A stretch of 64,000 nucleotides of DNA from Hordeum vulgare subsp. vulgare (Eukaryota; Streptophyta; Magnoliopsida; Poales; Poaceae): the NCBI RefSeq assembly GCF_904849725.1, contig NC_058523.1, positions 200,597,689 through 200,661,688 of the forward strand. The letters run 5' to 3'. How positions within the stretch are numbered: position 1 is the stretch's first letter; the number at the start of each line of letters is the position of its first letter. The notes beneath the pieces are model-generated. The model was given only the letters and a program-made list of their open reading frames with translations, was not told the origin of the DNA and did no database searches. Below, one piece after another: positions 21,081-32,783 of the stretch. The position numbers and the translations under genes are program-made.

Positions 21081-21961
21081 CAGCCCAAGACCAAGAGCTT
21101 GAGAAGCTCAGGGCCGAGGTGGAGGAAGCCAAATGAGAGGCCGCTGCTAACAAGGTGGCGGCCGAACAAGCGGCTGCCGAGCTGGACGCCCTCAAGTTCG
21201 TCAGAAGCAAACATGAGGCCAGGGTGACGGAGGTCCAATAGGAGCTTCAATAGGCAAGCTCAAAGTGTGAAGGCTTGGAGCAGAAAGCTCAAGAGCACAT
21301 GAACAATCATACCAACCTGTCCGCCGAGCTTCAATCGGAGCGGGTGGAGCGGAGGTTCTATGAAGAAGAAGTGCGCCAAGCCAAGCTTATGGCCACCAGT
21401 AAGCCATACTTAATGCAATATTCCTTTGGTGAAAACAGGTATGCCTTTCTTATGCGGATATGGCCACCAGTAAGCTTATGGCCGCAGGCGCCTTCATGAA
21501 CCTCCCGCAGAGTGCAGCATATGCGGTCAAGCATTTTGTGACTCATGACGGGCATGCCAAGCAACGACTATTTTGGGCTCAGTTTGAAACTCCCAAGCCC
21601 AACCCTAGTCTGAGCTATCAAATGAAGGAACTGATGGAACTGCATAGGATGGCAGAGCCAACCATGAAGGATCTCTGTGTTCAACTATGGCGCGCTGAGC
21701 CCCTGCCGAGCAGCTACTTCGCATTAGTGCAGAAGCTGGTCAATGCTGCACCCCGGATTGAAGTCTGCTTTTATGGAAGGGGCTCAGATGGCCTTTGCAT
21801 GGATGATGATGCACTTTCTGGGGGTAAAGCCCCTTAAGATGGCTATTGATCCACCGCCTGATGGAAAGGACCATAGGCGCCCCGAGCTGTATTTCTCCTC
21901 TGCCATGGAAGGTGCTCGGGCGATCGAGTCCCAATGCTCAAAAGATGTAATATTAGAATGA

Positions 21962-23203
21962 ATATTTGTTAGTGTATTTCAGAACAATCTATCTGATAAG
22001 ATGCATGCCCAAAGTGGAGTACACTTTTAGTTATTTTGATTCCTATTTTGGATGTTTTAATCTGAAAGTTACGAGTCGTCGGCTTCAGTCCCCATGTAGA
22101 GACTACTTGGGGTGTTTCAACGTACGCACTGTCACCCTTAGCCGATGTAACGGTGCTCGAGGGCGGTAGTGCATGAGGGAAACAAGGCGATCAGACTATG
22201 TGGCTTTATCGCTTTCATTTAGCCTTAGGAACTTTTTATGTGTGGGCTAGTGACAAGCCACCAACCTTTTGCGGTAATCAGGAAAACCGGAAATTTAAAT
22301 AATTACCATGAGGTTTGAATAAGTGAAAACCCATCCGCGTGCCGCGGAGTAGCCTCTATCGACGTTGTAAATGAGCTTGGATTGCGGACCAGTCTTCGCT
22401 TATTATGACGGTCAGTTTTCGTCTTTCTCCATCGAGGTATTTCGAACCAGTCCAGCTGGGAATACAATCGCAATGATTCTCCCTTTACCCCTTTAGCCGA
22501 ACTAGCGAAACGTAAGGGGGTAAGCACAAGAGCGAGGCAATCCAACTGTAGACCCAAGACATAATTCGGAACCGATGCATATAAGGAAAAATCCTAAGAA
22601 ACCGAACACTTAGGAGAAGGAGCAGTGACAGTGTAGTGATCAGGGTGGTGTTACCATCCAAGCCCCCGGGCTATGATCGATAGCACTTTAGCATGTGTAG
22701 AAAGTATTTTTTGACCTATCAGCGCTGATAAGTATAAAGTGTATGTATACGATAGTACTCAATATAATGTGTGCGATGAATTTTTCTAACTCGGAGCACA
22801 AAGGCACCTGTTACTGGTAACTATCGATACAAATATTTTGAAACAATTTTTCAAACGACCTTACAGGGGTGACTTGACGTCTGCCCTGTGTTAGGCTGCA
22901 CTATATCTATTGCCCCTACTAGGGGTGGGGGTGCTATCCTTTACAGGAAGTTCCTATCAGCAAGCAAGCCTTGAGTACACGGTCTTGAGAAGATGCTGAA
23001 GAACGAAGAGGCTTGATGCTTGGGCTGTTCATGATGCCATGTCTTTATTTCATAGGAGTGTGTTGGTCCATAGTTTGGTTGACCTGATTAGATAGTCCCT
23101 GGTGGGTTGCTCCCACAACTTCCCATGGAATTTTAAGGATGAAGTTGTGTTATCGAGGGACATACTTTGATGGTGTTCGGGCCGCGCCGTGGGAACCGTA
23201 TCC
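21962..23203. other. Non-coding interval between converging genes of the Tat-like element
   Basis: This lies between the end of the plus-strand ORF and the minus-strand protease. It reads as 3' UTR-like sequence without domains. Reverse transcriptase, RNase H and integrase, which should extend from the protease into this interval on the minus strand, are not recognisable. Confidence 0.6.
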
Positions 23204-24152
23204 CTATGTACTCTCAGCCATAGAAGTATACAGTTGGTCTGATTGACCTCGGGCCTGTTTGCCTCCCCTCCGTGCCTTTGTTGTTGGCATGTGGCTTGAA
23301 GTGTCGCTATCGTGTTGACATTTAGCTGCTAGTGCGGTTGTGTGCTCCTCGGTCCGGAGAGAATGCTCTGTGTTTCCATTTACCGTGATGACTCCCTTGA
23401 GTCTGGGCATTTTGAGCTTCATGGAGGCATAATGGGGTACAACGTTAAAGTGGGCGAAAGTTGTGCGGCCGAGCAGTGCATGGTATCCACTCCGAAAGTC
23501 CTTGCTACAGAAGTTGTCGGGAGAACCAAACACGACTTCCCGTGTTATCGTGCCCAAGCAACGGGCTTCCATGCCTGGAATCGCTCCTTTTAAAGGTAGT
23601 GCGGCTTGGCTTGATGCGTGATGGGTCTATGCCCACCTTTTTCACCGTATCCAAATCGATCAGATTAAGGCTACTTCCTCCATCCTTGAGGACTCAAGTG
23701 AGGTGGAAATCATCAATGATGGGATCGTGGACTAGGGCGGCCGACCCTCCATGACAAATATTGGTCGAATGATCCCTATGGTCGAAAGTGATCGGGCAAG
23801 CCGACCACGGGTTGTATTTGGGTGCTACGGGCTCTACGCGTATACCTCTCATAGTGCCCGTTTCCTCTCTTTTTGGGTATATGGGTGACATAGATCATGT
23901 TCACGGTCTTGACCTCAGGAGGGAACTGCTTTTGGTCTCCATTGTTTGGGTGACGGGGCTCCTCGTCGTCTTCACTTCATGGGCTCCTGTTTTGCTAATC
24001 GGTGGGAAGCTTACTGTCTGTTTGAACACCCAACAATTACGGTTGGTGTGGGTGGCAGGCTTGTCTTGGGTGACATGAATCTCGCAGGGCCGTTCCATGA
24101 TTTTATCCCATGGAGTTGGTCCATCTTGTTGCCTTTGAAGGGTTTCTTCCAC
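23204..24152 (-). pseudogene. Gag end and aspartic protease of Tat-like element
   Basis: Minus-strand frames give CEIHVTQDKPATHTNRNCW (about 24064-24010), a zinc-knuckle-like Cys/His block at the end of gag. They continue with VAPKYNPWSACPITFDHRDH and HDPIIDDFHLT (23891-23694), then the protease active site DGGSSLNL at 23684-23661. After a frameshift comes FRSGYHALLGRTTFAHFN (about 23490-23440) and a piece ending MPRLKGVITVNGNTEHSL. The catalytic Asp and the GG of the active site are intact, but a stop lies four codons before it and frames change several times. The enzyme would mature Gag-Pol. Nothing recognisable as reverse transcriptase follows. Confidence 0.75.
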
Positions 24153-25949
24153 TATCCAGGTTTTGTACTGCGAAATCCAACATTGACTGTTGTATCATCG
24201 GCATCATGATTACTGTGGCGACGTTTGTTCTTTTTATTCCTTGGTGTCACGTTTCTGTCCCGAACTTCAGATGTTCTGTGGTCGTCCGTGTTATGGCTGC
24301 ACCGAGCTAGCCAATTATCCTGACCTGCACAAAAGCGGGTCATGAGGGAGGTAAGGGTGGACATAGTTCTCGGCCTGTCCTCGCCAAGCTGTCTGGCTAG
24401 ACATTCGTCCCGGATGTTGTGCCAAAAAGAAGCTATTTGGCATATGAAAAGTCTACGATTTGATTCTTCTTGGTGGGGAACCGGTTCCAAAATTCTTTGT
24501 CTGATTCCCCCATCTTATAGACGATGTTACTAAGATCGGATGATTCTGGTGGCCGAACATATGTTCCCTAAAAGTTGGATATGAAAGCCTCCTCGAGGTC
24601 TTCCTAGCATCCAAATGGAATCTTCAGGTAGGCTATTTAGCCATCGTCTTGTCGGTCCTTTGAGTTTTAGTGGTAAATATTTTATTACATGGAGATCATC
24701 TCCTCTGGCCATATCAGTGTGGAGAAGGAAATCCTCTATCCACACATCGGGGTCTGTTGTCCTGTCGTACTGTTCGATGTTTATGGGTTTAAACCCTTCC
24801 AGAAACTGGTGTTGCATGACCTCATCCGTGAAACATAGTGGGTGAGCGGCGCCTCTGATTCGGGCTATGCCGTGCCGAAGGTCGGTTCTGGGCTGAGCCC
24901 GGTATGTTTCCCAGCCTTTGCTCTTGTAAGGGACCCGAGGTGGCTCGTCATCCCATCGAGTGGGCGAGTACCTCCTTGATCCGTAGATGGATCAGCTGCG
25001 ACCCGATTTGACGTATTGTGGGTTGGGTCTGTCCCCATGGTGCATATGCTCTTTACCTTTTCGGTGTGGAGGTTTGGGTCTATACCCGTTCTCTCTGGTC
25101 ATTCTGTCGTGCCCTCTGGGTGAGCGATCATGTTGGTCATAGCGTCGGGGGAACACATGTTCTGGGGCCTCGTCATTTAACTGTGGGAGTAGTCGTCAGC
25201 GCGGGTATGTTTTCTTCTGGTTCGGTCATTCTGTGATGTATCCTTCTTCAGTCGCTAGGATTTTGGTCCACCTGTTATTGATGGTATCCTATTCGTCCTG
25301 GAGCTATTGTTGCTTTGCTTTTTAGCTTTGGGTGGTGGCTATAACCGTTGCCGAAATTGCTCCTGGCTTTCAGGGTCTTCGGGAATTACGAACTCTTCAG
25401 CTTCAAAGCCATTGAGGTTGTCGAAGGGAGGGAGGTATTCATCTCATCGTCTGAATTGTTGCGGCCATCGGGATCATCATTGGTCGGTTCCTCTGGTTGG
25501 TGCTCGGGAGCCTCGGGGTTTCCGTGGCCTTCAGGGGTCGTGTTTTCCCCTGTGGCTTGTGCGGAGCCCCTTCCCTTGTTTGCCTTGGAGCACTTACGTG
25601 GCTTTCGGTGTTTTGAGGGATCTTCTGTGGGCTTATCGCCGTTTTTCTTGAGTGTGATGTTATCTATATGGCGAGGCGTGTCTACCATGTAGACATCATA
25701 GGTAGATGTTGCGGACCACTTCCCGGTGTTTATGGGAGTGGGGTGGTAGGCCTCATCATCCATATCCTCGAGCTCTTCGGAGGCGTAGTCCAATGCATTG
25801 GTTAGATATTTGATGGTGGCGATCAAGTTGGTGGTGGGTGGGTCGTAAAAGTCCCCATAATCCACCTCGGAGCCGACCTTTGAACAAGTCGAACTTCGGG
25901 TAAGCGAGATTTGAAGTGATTGGATCTGGTCGAGCGTCTCGTTTAACAT
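24153..25949 (-). pseudogene. Gag pseudogene of Tat-like element
   Basis: The minus strand carries an N-terminal open frame (25949-25386, 187 codons) that is hydrophilic and low in complexity. After degraded sequence comes the gag core at 24817-24530, with FKPINIEQYDRTTDPDVW, DFLLHTDMARGDDLHVIKYL and PTRRWLNSLPEDSI, the usual Retrotrans_gag pattern in grass Tat-type elements. A basic C-terminal section (24490-24153) follows. Stops and frameshifts break it between 25386 and 24817 and again near 24530. It would form the particle core. Plus-strand open frames over the same DNA are its shadows. Confidence 0.75.
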
Positions 25950-26405
25950 CGAGAGGCTGATCTAACAATTCCTTTGTATGTTTTTGGAGTTAATCTTCGC
26001 AACTTCTAGAGAGGAAGCCAATTCGGTAGTAGTTGTTTCCCACTGTCCGAATACTGTGGTCAGTTTCGAGCTCGAAGCCTCCTCTCCGAGGAAGAGAGGA
26101 CCAAGACCATGGTCGGACAAGGGACCCAAAGACAAGGCTTCAGGATTTTCCACTTCATCGGCCGAGGCCGTGAACTTAGCAGGAACAGATTGCCTCAGGA
26201 ATCGGTGGAGACTTCTCATTCTCCAAACCTTATCCGCTGACCGGGAACAAAACCACCGATCTGGCCAAGATGGCCGGTTAGGTCCGTTCTCGGCGTGAAG
26301 TTGCCGGGCGCACGGCCGTGTTCAAGGGCGAAGATGCCCACATCGCAAACTCGATCATTGGCGATCAAGCGGGCCATCAATCCTTTGGGTGATCCAACGG
26401 CAGAA

Positions 26406-26423
26406 CTCTCAATGAAAGCACCA
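26406..26423 (-). other. Primer-binding site (minus strand)
   Basis: On the minus strand TGGTGCTTTCATTGAGAG follows the LTR end by one base. It is a standard PBS of this group of grass Gypsy elements. Confidence 0.75.
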
Positions 26424-26424
26424 A

Positions 26425-26892
26425 TGTCACCGTCAAAACCGGCAGATCTCGGGTAGGGGCCACGAACTCTGGAGCTAGGATCGATGGGTCGCAGGAAAGA
26501 GGGGGATACAATGTTTACCCAGGTTCGGGCCCTCTTGAGGAAGTAAAACCCTACGTCCTCGATGATTATATTGATGGGGAACGATGGTTACAAAGTTGAC
26601 CTACCTGGAGATCGTACGAGCTAAACCCTAGATGAGATAACTTGCCTCTACGCATAAGAGCCCCTGGCTTATATAGACACCAGGCTCCCTAGGGTTACAT
26701 GTTACTGACATAGATCGGGGATAGATGGACCGAACTGATCCTCCTGCTTTGGAGTGCACACCTAGTCTTCGGAGCTTTCCATTTTGATTACGCAATCATC
26801 AGATAATCCGGTCTTCAATGACGCAACCCATATGATCGGCCCATAAGGGACGACCCGACTGCCCGAGGACCCCTTAATCAGGAACTCCCTAA
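26425..26892 (-). repeat. 5' LTR of the Tat-like element (minus strand)
   Basis: 468 bp, beginning TGTCACCGTCAAAACC on the plus strand and ending CTCCCTAA. It matches 17542-18007 and carries TATATAAG on the minus strand at 26675-26668. Confidence 0.85.
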
Positions 26893-27969
26893 GAGGGCCT
26901 CTACATCATTCTTGCTGCTCCCATGGTGATGTGTGAGTAGTTCACCACAGACCTATGGGTCCATAGTTAGTACCTAGATTGCTATCTCTCTGTCTCTCTT
27001 GATCTTCAATAGAGTGATCACCACATCTTCTCTTTGATCTATCCGATGTAACTCTTTTGTGCGGTGCGTTTGTTGGGATCCGATGAATTGTGGGTTTATG
27101 TTCAGATTATTCATGATAAAAGATTTGAGTCTTCCCTGAATTCTATTATGTTTCCTATTTGCATGATTGTTATAGCTTCATAAATCTCTCCGATCTATTG
27201 ATTTGCTTTGACCAAGTAGATTGATCTTTCTTCAGTCAGAGGGGTGCCTTGTCGTGGGTTCAATGTGACAGATTTCTATATCTGAGTGAAAGAAGGGGAC
27301 AAGATACGTATTTGTATTGTTGCCACTAAGGATAAAACGACGGGGTTAATTCATATTGGTTGAGTTCTCTTTGTCTACGTCATATCATTGTTATCCAAGC
27401 TTTACTCTGTTTTACTTTATACTCTAGATGCATGCTGGATGGCGGCCGATGGGTGGAGTAATAGTAGTAGTGCAGGCATGAGTCGGCCTATTTGTTTATG
27501 GGTGTGATGCCTATATATACATGATCATTGCCGTGAATATCACATAACCATGCGCTTTTCTATCAATTGCCCAATAGTAATTTCTCTATCCACCGTATGC
27601 CTACTACATGAGAGATGCCATTAGGGAAAACTATGGCCACTGGGTCTATTCACTGGTAAGTTTACAAAGGCTACAATTACCTTGTTGCAATTTGTTTAAT
27701 TTTTATTTACTTTGCATTTCAAAACTATCAGCTATCATCTACAAATTTTTCTTGCTTGCAAGTAACAAGTCCAAGGTGATTCACAACCCTCTTGCCCGCG
27801 TTGGGTGCAAGTGTCTACTTCTTTGTGTGCAGTCGCTGAAGACGGGGGTCGGTTGTTACTCCTGTTGGTTCGATAAAACTTGGTTCTCTATTGAGAGAAA
27901 TATCTATCCATACTGTGCTGCATCACCGATTCGTCTTCACGGAAAACTCAACACACATCACAAGTATCA
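26893..27969 (+). repeat. Solo LTR, 3' part
   Basis: Continues the LTR begun at 15518. The phrase ATGCATGCTGGATGGCGG and the block GGAGTAATAGTAGTAG (near 27428-27470) recur inverted at 28295-28335 in the adjoining LTR. Confidence 0.85.
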
Positions 27970-27974
27970 TTTGT

Positions 27975-29329
27975 CAATCCCCTTGAGCTCGTTACTTGCA
28001 AGAAAATGAGTAGTGTAGAAGATAGTAGATAATTGTAAATTGTAAAATAAAAAGAAAACAAATAAATGGCAGCAAGGTATTAAGAGCGTTTGTAAATATA
28101 TTTGTGAATATTACCCGGGGCCATAGTTTTCGCTAGAGGCTTCTCTCTTGTAGAAAACATACGGTGGGTAAACAAATTACTATTGGGCAATGGATAGAAA
28201 AGCGCATGGTTATGCAATATTTATTCATGGCAATGATCATTACATATAGGCATCACATCCGTAAGCAAGTAGACTAACTCCTGCCTGCATCTACTACTAT
28301 TACTCCACCCATCGACCGCTATCCAGCATGCATGTAGAGTATTAAGTAAAATAGAGTAATGCTTGGAGAACAATGGCATGATGTAGACAAAGAAAATACA
28401 ATTAATATGAATCAACCCCATCATTTTATCCTTAGTGGTAGCAATACAAATACGTATCTTGTCCCCTACTTTGTCACTGTGATATAGAGCACCGCAAAAT
28501 TAAAACCACTACAACGCACCCCTCTCACTAAAGATAGATCATTCTAGTTGGCCAAACCAAATCAATAGATCAGAGAGATTTACGAAGCTATCATAATCAT
28601 GCATATATGTATGAAACACCAGCAAGGAACTCAATATAATCTCATGAATAATCTGGACATGAACCCACAATTCATCGGACCCGAACAAACGCACCACACA
28701 AAGTGATACATCGAATAGATCATCACGAAGATGCGATGAACTTTGTATTGAAGAACATAGAGAGAGAGATCGCCATCTAGGTACTAACTACTTACACATC
28801 ACCATGGGAGAAGCAAGGTTGATGTAGAGGCCCTCTGTGATTGACCCCCCTCCGGAGGGCACTGGAACAGGGCTCCACAGAAGCACACGACAGAACAAAG
28901 ACTTGCGGCGGCAGAGAAAGTGTTTCGAGGGTCTCTCTAGGATTTTTGTGGTATTAGAGAATTTATAGGATAGAGAGGGGCGTCGGAGGCCAAGGTAGGC
29001 GGCCACTAGCCATCATGGCATGGCCATCCCACTGGGCACGCCCTGTTGGCTTGTGAGGCTCCGTGCAGCCTCCGGTCTTTCCCGAATTTTATAGGTCTTC
29101 TTTTGGTCCTGAAAAAAATGTCAAAAAGTTTCACGGGTATTTGGATTTCGTTTGGTACTGTAAACCTAAAAAAAACATGTAGAAAACAATAACTCGCACT
29201 TGCCACTCGGTTAGTAGGTTAGTGCTCAAACAAATATGAAACAACAAGTAAATGACCAAAAAGCATCCTAGAATGATAATATAATAGCATGTAACAACAA
29301 AACTTTATCGATACGTTGGAGACGTATCA
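27975..29329 (-). repeat. 3' LTR of the Athila-type element, second piece
   Basis: Continues 15331-15517 after the solo LTR and ends GATACGTTGGAGACGTATCA, the complement of the family start. The minus-strand TATA (TATAAATT) lies at 28967-28960. Confidence 0.85.
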
Positions 29330-29345
29330 ACATCCCCAAGCTTAA
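29330..29345 (-). other. Polypurine tract (minus strand)
   Basis: On the minus strand AAGCTTGGGGATGT runs straight into the LTR start TGATACGTC, as in other Athila-type elements. Confidence 0.8.
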
Positions 29346-32300
29346 TTCTTGCTAGTCCTTGATTAGGTAAATGATTAAAACAGAATTTCTTATTTGACAT
29401 GCTACCCAATGTGTAATCTCTTGTGGTTCTGATCATACAGAAACGATGAATTAGGAAACATCAACATAGTAATATCCACGAACATAAGTAACCTAATCAT
29501 CAATGTTCAAAATATACGATCATTAAAGAATGTTTACCCCCCATTCATTTCCTCATATTAACATGGCATGGCTCCGTCTCCACCACATAAATACAAATGT
29601 CAAGCACCATGGTGTTAAGGTAGGCAATTGGATTGTACTTCTTAACGTGCTCTAGCTTTTTATTACTCACTCAATACATGAGCGTGAACCATGGGCGTAG
29701 CATATAGGTGGAATAGAATATGGTGGTAGGTTTCAAAGGGGTAAAAGTGGGGAAGAAAGTATCACATCAATTAGGTGGATTAATGGGCTATGGAGATGCC
29801 CATCAATTGATATCCATGCGAGGAGTAGGGATTGCCATGCAACAGATGCACTAAAGCTATATGTGTATAAAAGCTCGACTCAAGCTAAATGGGTGTGCAT
29901 CCAACTTGATTGCTCATGAAGACCTCATGCATTTGAGGAAGCCCGTCATCGGAATATACAAGCCAAGTTCTATAATGGAAAATTCCCACTAGCGTATGAA
30001 AGTGGTAAAACATGAGACTCTCTATATGAAAAACATGATGCTACTTTGAAGCACAAGTGTGGAAAAAGAGGTAGTATCACTGTCCTCTCTCTCTCTTTTC
30101 TCATTTATTATTTTTTCTTTTCTTTTGATTCCTCCTTTTTCCTTTCCTTTCTTTTTTACCATTTCTCTATTTTGTCTTTTTATTTTTTTATTTTTCGTCT
30201 GAAGTCTCATCCCGACTTGTGGGGGAATCATTGCCTCCACATCCTTTACTCACTCAGATAGTGCCCTAATAATGAATACCGCCACACTTTTATTTACTTA
30301 TAACTTGATAAGAAAAACTACTAAACAATATGACCCTATATGAATACCTCTAGCAGTGTACCAGGATGTGCGGCGATCTAGAGTAACATGTATGATAATA
30401 ATGAACGGTGGCTTTGTCACAACACTATGTCAGCTACATGATCATGCAAAGCAATATGACAATGAGTGTACTAGTCATATGATGTGATGGTGGAAGTTGC
30501 ATGGAAATATATATCGAAATGGCTATGGAAATGCCATGATAGGTAGGTATGATGGCTGTTTTTAGGAAGATACAAGGTGGCTTATGCGCAACAACACGTA
30601 TCATGTCTCGGGGTTTGGATGCACCGGCGAAGTTCACACCAATCCTCGAGGTGAGAATGGGCAATGCACGGTACCGAAGAGGTTAGCAAATCATAGGTGG
30701 TGACAGTGTGTACATCCATGGATTGACATTAGTCATAAAGAACTCACACACTTATCACAAGGTTTTATTAGCTCTCTCAAAGCAAAGTACTACTCGCATG
30801 CCCCTAGGGAGGAGGTTGGTAGGAGTTAACCATCACGTGCACCCGACCTACTCAGCACATGATCTCAACGAGGAATAAGAATGCTCATGCATCATCACCA
30901 TGTCATAACCAATATTTAGATGCACAAAAAAATTAACATCCTTTAACTATCAATATTTTTACTAACCAACAACCATGCACACACACACTTTCATATTGCC
31001 ACATCAATATCATTAACTCATAATTTCTCTTTTATGTGCTACATGTGGTTTTGATTATGAACTCCTTGAATACCTATTTTTTGGACTTGTATTATATCCC
31101 ATGAAAATTACCGCCAGTATTTATTAACTCAAAAGAATTTACGTGAAGATGAGAGTGCAATTATTTCTATAAAATCTATATGCCACCATGCTCTAAAAAG
31201 ATATAAGTGAAGCACTAGAGCAACTGCTTAGCTCAAAAGATATAAGTGAGGCACATAGAGTATTCTAACAAATCATAGTGAACATGTGTCTCTCTCAAGG
31301 GGGTGTGTCCAGCAAACAATGATTTTGGAAAACTTAAACAAAAGCAAACTAAAGCACACAATGCTCCAAGCAAAACTCATATCATGTGATGAATACAAAT
31401 ATAGCTCCAGCTGACATACCAATGGATTGAAACGAAAGAGGGGATGCCTTCCGGGGCATACCCAAGTTTAGACGCTTGAGTCTTCCTATAATTTGACTTG
31501 GGGTGTCTTGGTAATCCCCAATCTTAGGCTCTTTCCCGTTCCTTATTCCTTCATCCATCGTGATAACACCCAAAACTTGAAAACTTCAGCACACAAAACT
31601 CAACAGAAAACTCATGAGATCCATTAGTAGGGTAGGCGAACGATAAACATTAGGTACTGTTATAAATTGATTCATATTTTATTATTTCATAATATATCGT
31701 AATCTAACTTCTCCATGACTTGCACCCCTGATATAATCCATAGCATCATCAAAACAAGCATACTATGCAAGCAAAAAAAGAGTCTTTCTAAAACAGAGTA
31801 GTGTGTAGTGATCAACAATGACACCCTAATTCTGTAACTGCCAAAATTAGTAAAACTTAGTAAAAGCTGAGTAATTTGTATTTAAACACCATGTGAAAAT
31901 TTCAGATGAAAAAGAGATTCCAGTAAAATCAGAGAAATTTTGCATTGGAAGCAAAAGTTTTTGTTTTTGCGTCGTATAAATTCTACTCATCATGAAAATT
32001 ATGCCAAAGGCTTTACTTGGAACACACGATAATTTAAACATAAAAACACAATCATTACAATGTAAATAATCATGTTATCTCACACAAACAGAAAGTAAAC
32101 AAGAAAAATAAGATAACTAATGGGTTGCCTCCCAACAAGCGCTATTGTTTTAGGCCCCTAGTTAGGCATAATGCATAGTTTCAAGTGTTTTTATCTTTCT
32201 TATCAAGCTCCTCAATAACACAACCATGCTTCTTAGGAAAAACATTAGGTTTCAAAATATGGTCTCTTATTAAGTTTATAAAATTGGTATGCACACTAAC

Positions 32301-32475
32301 CATCTTAAGATCCTCGTTTCTTTGGGTAGGACTGATACTAGTGTTCCATAGTAAAAAGCAAACAAGAAAAGATAATTTTTTTGGTTTCTATAAAAAGAAA
32401 AATATAACAGCCAATAAAAATTAGAATAAGTGAAATATAATTTGTGAGAACGTACTTGATAGGAAATGATGATAC
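29346..32475 (-). mobile_element. Non-coding interior of Athila-type element
   Basis: About 3.1 kb between PPT and PBS with no long open frame and no gag, protease, reverse transcriptase or integrase motif on either strand. It contains a long pyrimidine tract (about 30085-30198) and scattered AT-rich sequence. This is the arrangement of large retrotransposon derivatives, which rely on other elements for proteins. Confidence 0.7.
30085..30198 (+). repeat. Polypyrimidine tract
   Basis: An almost uninterrupted run of T and C with short CT-dinucleotide repeats at its left end. On the coding strand of the element it is a purine tract more than 100 bases long. Confidence 0.85.
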
Positions 32476-32493
32476 TCCCCGACAACAGCGCCA
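32476..32493 (-). other. Primer-binding site, tRNA-Asp type (minus strand)
   Basis: On the minus strand TGGCGCTGTTGTCGGGGA follows the LTR after an 11-bp spacer. It differs at two positions from the Athila PBS at 6998-7015. Confidence 0.8.
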
Positions 32494-32504
32494 AAAATCC
32501 TTCT

Positions 32505-32783
32505 TGATACTTGTGATATGCATTGGGTTTTCCCCCGAAGTGGAGGGGATGATGTATCACAATATACATAACCATTTCCCTCAATCAGAACCAAGATTGT
32601 CTAACCAATAGGACAACCACACAATTTTCCATCTTTAGCGCCTACACACAAATAGCACAAACTTGCACCCAACACGGGCAAGAGGGTTGTCATTCCCCTT
32701 GAACTCATTACTTGCAAGCAAATGAGTAGTGTAGGTGATAGTTTATAGTTGTAAATTGTAAAAAAAAGAAAAAAAGTAAATGG
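32505..32783 (-). repeat. 5' LTR of the Athila-type element, truncated
   Basis: Begins TGATACTTGTGATATGC and matches the first part of the 3' LTR (15331-15517 and then 27975 onward). It is cut at 32784, where TGTTGGGACC of the next LTR begins. The rest should lie beyond the window. Confidence 0.8.

Larger units (their letters stand above)
18576..21961 (+). pseudogene. Opposite-strand spliced ORF, Transposase_28-like domain plus coiled coil
   Basis: This plus-strand gene lies within a minus-strand retroelement. The first exon opens at a GTG and reads WEISCVSEGYIEELKCCGYI, then GLGFPLRPFF, FYYGVDFHDL, ISEAFVRVHPHFGLW-like and YIIEPREENWAVPAEFRSG. That is the layout of the Transposase_28 (PF04195, putative gypsy-type transposon) domain. 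A GT-AG intron fits 19447-19520. Exon 2 (19521 to about 19940) encodes an acidic Lys/Glu linker, and a third stretch runs to a GTAAGT donor at 20631. Further introns fit about 20631-20873 and 20988-21080. The end (21090-21961) is an Ala/Glu-rich coiled coil followed by a folded-looking tail. Stops at 18757, 18925, 19043-19048 and 19183 and one frameshift near 18800 make it a pseudogene. Its function is unknown. Confidence 0.65.
16012..26892 (-). mobile_element. Minus-strand Tat-like Gypsy element with opposite-strand gene
   Basis: LTRs of 469 and 468 bp lie at 16012-16014 plus 17542-18007 and at 26425-26892. The minus-strand PBS (26423-26406) and polypurine tract (18020-18008) fix the orientation. 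Minus-strand gag and protease remnants lie at 25949-23204, and polymerase domains are not visible. A spliced plus-strand gene fills 18576-21961. The flanks GAGTT (16007-16011) and GAGGG (26893-26897) look like a decayed 5-bp target duplication, because the related uninterrupted LTR has a single GAGGG there. The element sits inside the solo LTR. Confidence 0.85.
15518..27969 (+). mobile_element. Solo LTR of the same Athila-type family, itself interrupted
   Basis: A plus-strand LTR occupies 15518-16011 and 26893-27969, about 1.57 kb in total. It begins TGGTACGCCTCCAACATATCT and ends CATCACAAGTATCA. It is flanked by GTTGT (15513-15517) and TTTGT (27970-27974), a target duplication with one mismatch. 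No PBS or internal region accompanies it, so it is a solo LTR left by recombination. Its insertion site is confirmed by the uninterrupted copy at 32505-32783, where GGGTTGT runs straight into CATTCCCCTTGA. Confidence 0.85.
15331..32783 (-). mobile_element. Minus-strand Athila-type non-autonomous element with nested insertions
   Basis: In minus-strand order the element consists of 5' LTR (32783 back to 32505, truncated by the insertion at 32784), PBS (32493-32476), a 3.1-kb interior, polypurine tract (29345-29330) and 3' LTR (29329-27975 plus 15517-15331, split by a solo LTR). The interior (29346-32475) shows no gag or pol, so it is a large retrotransposon derivative that would need proteins in trans. 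The two LTRs match where both exist, including the block just before the solo LTR junction. Confidence 0.8.

Noticed and set aside
25307..25692. Two overlapping 114-codon plus-strand frames
   Set aside because: They lie opposite the N-terminal gag frame of the Tat-like element and share no recognisable motif.
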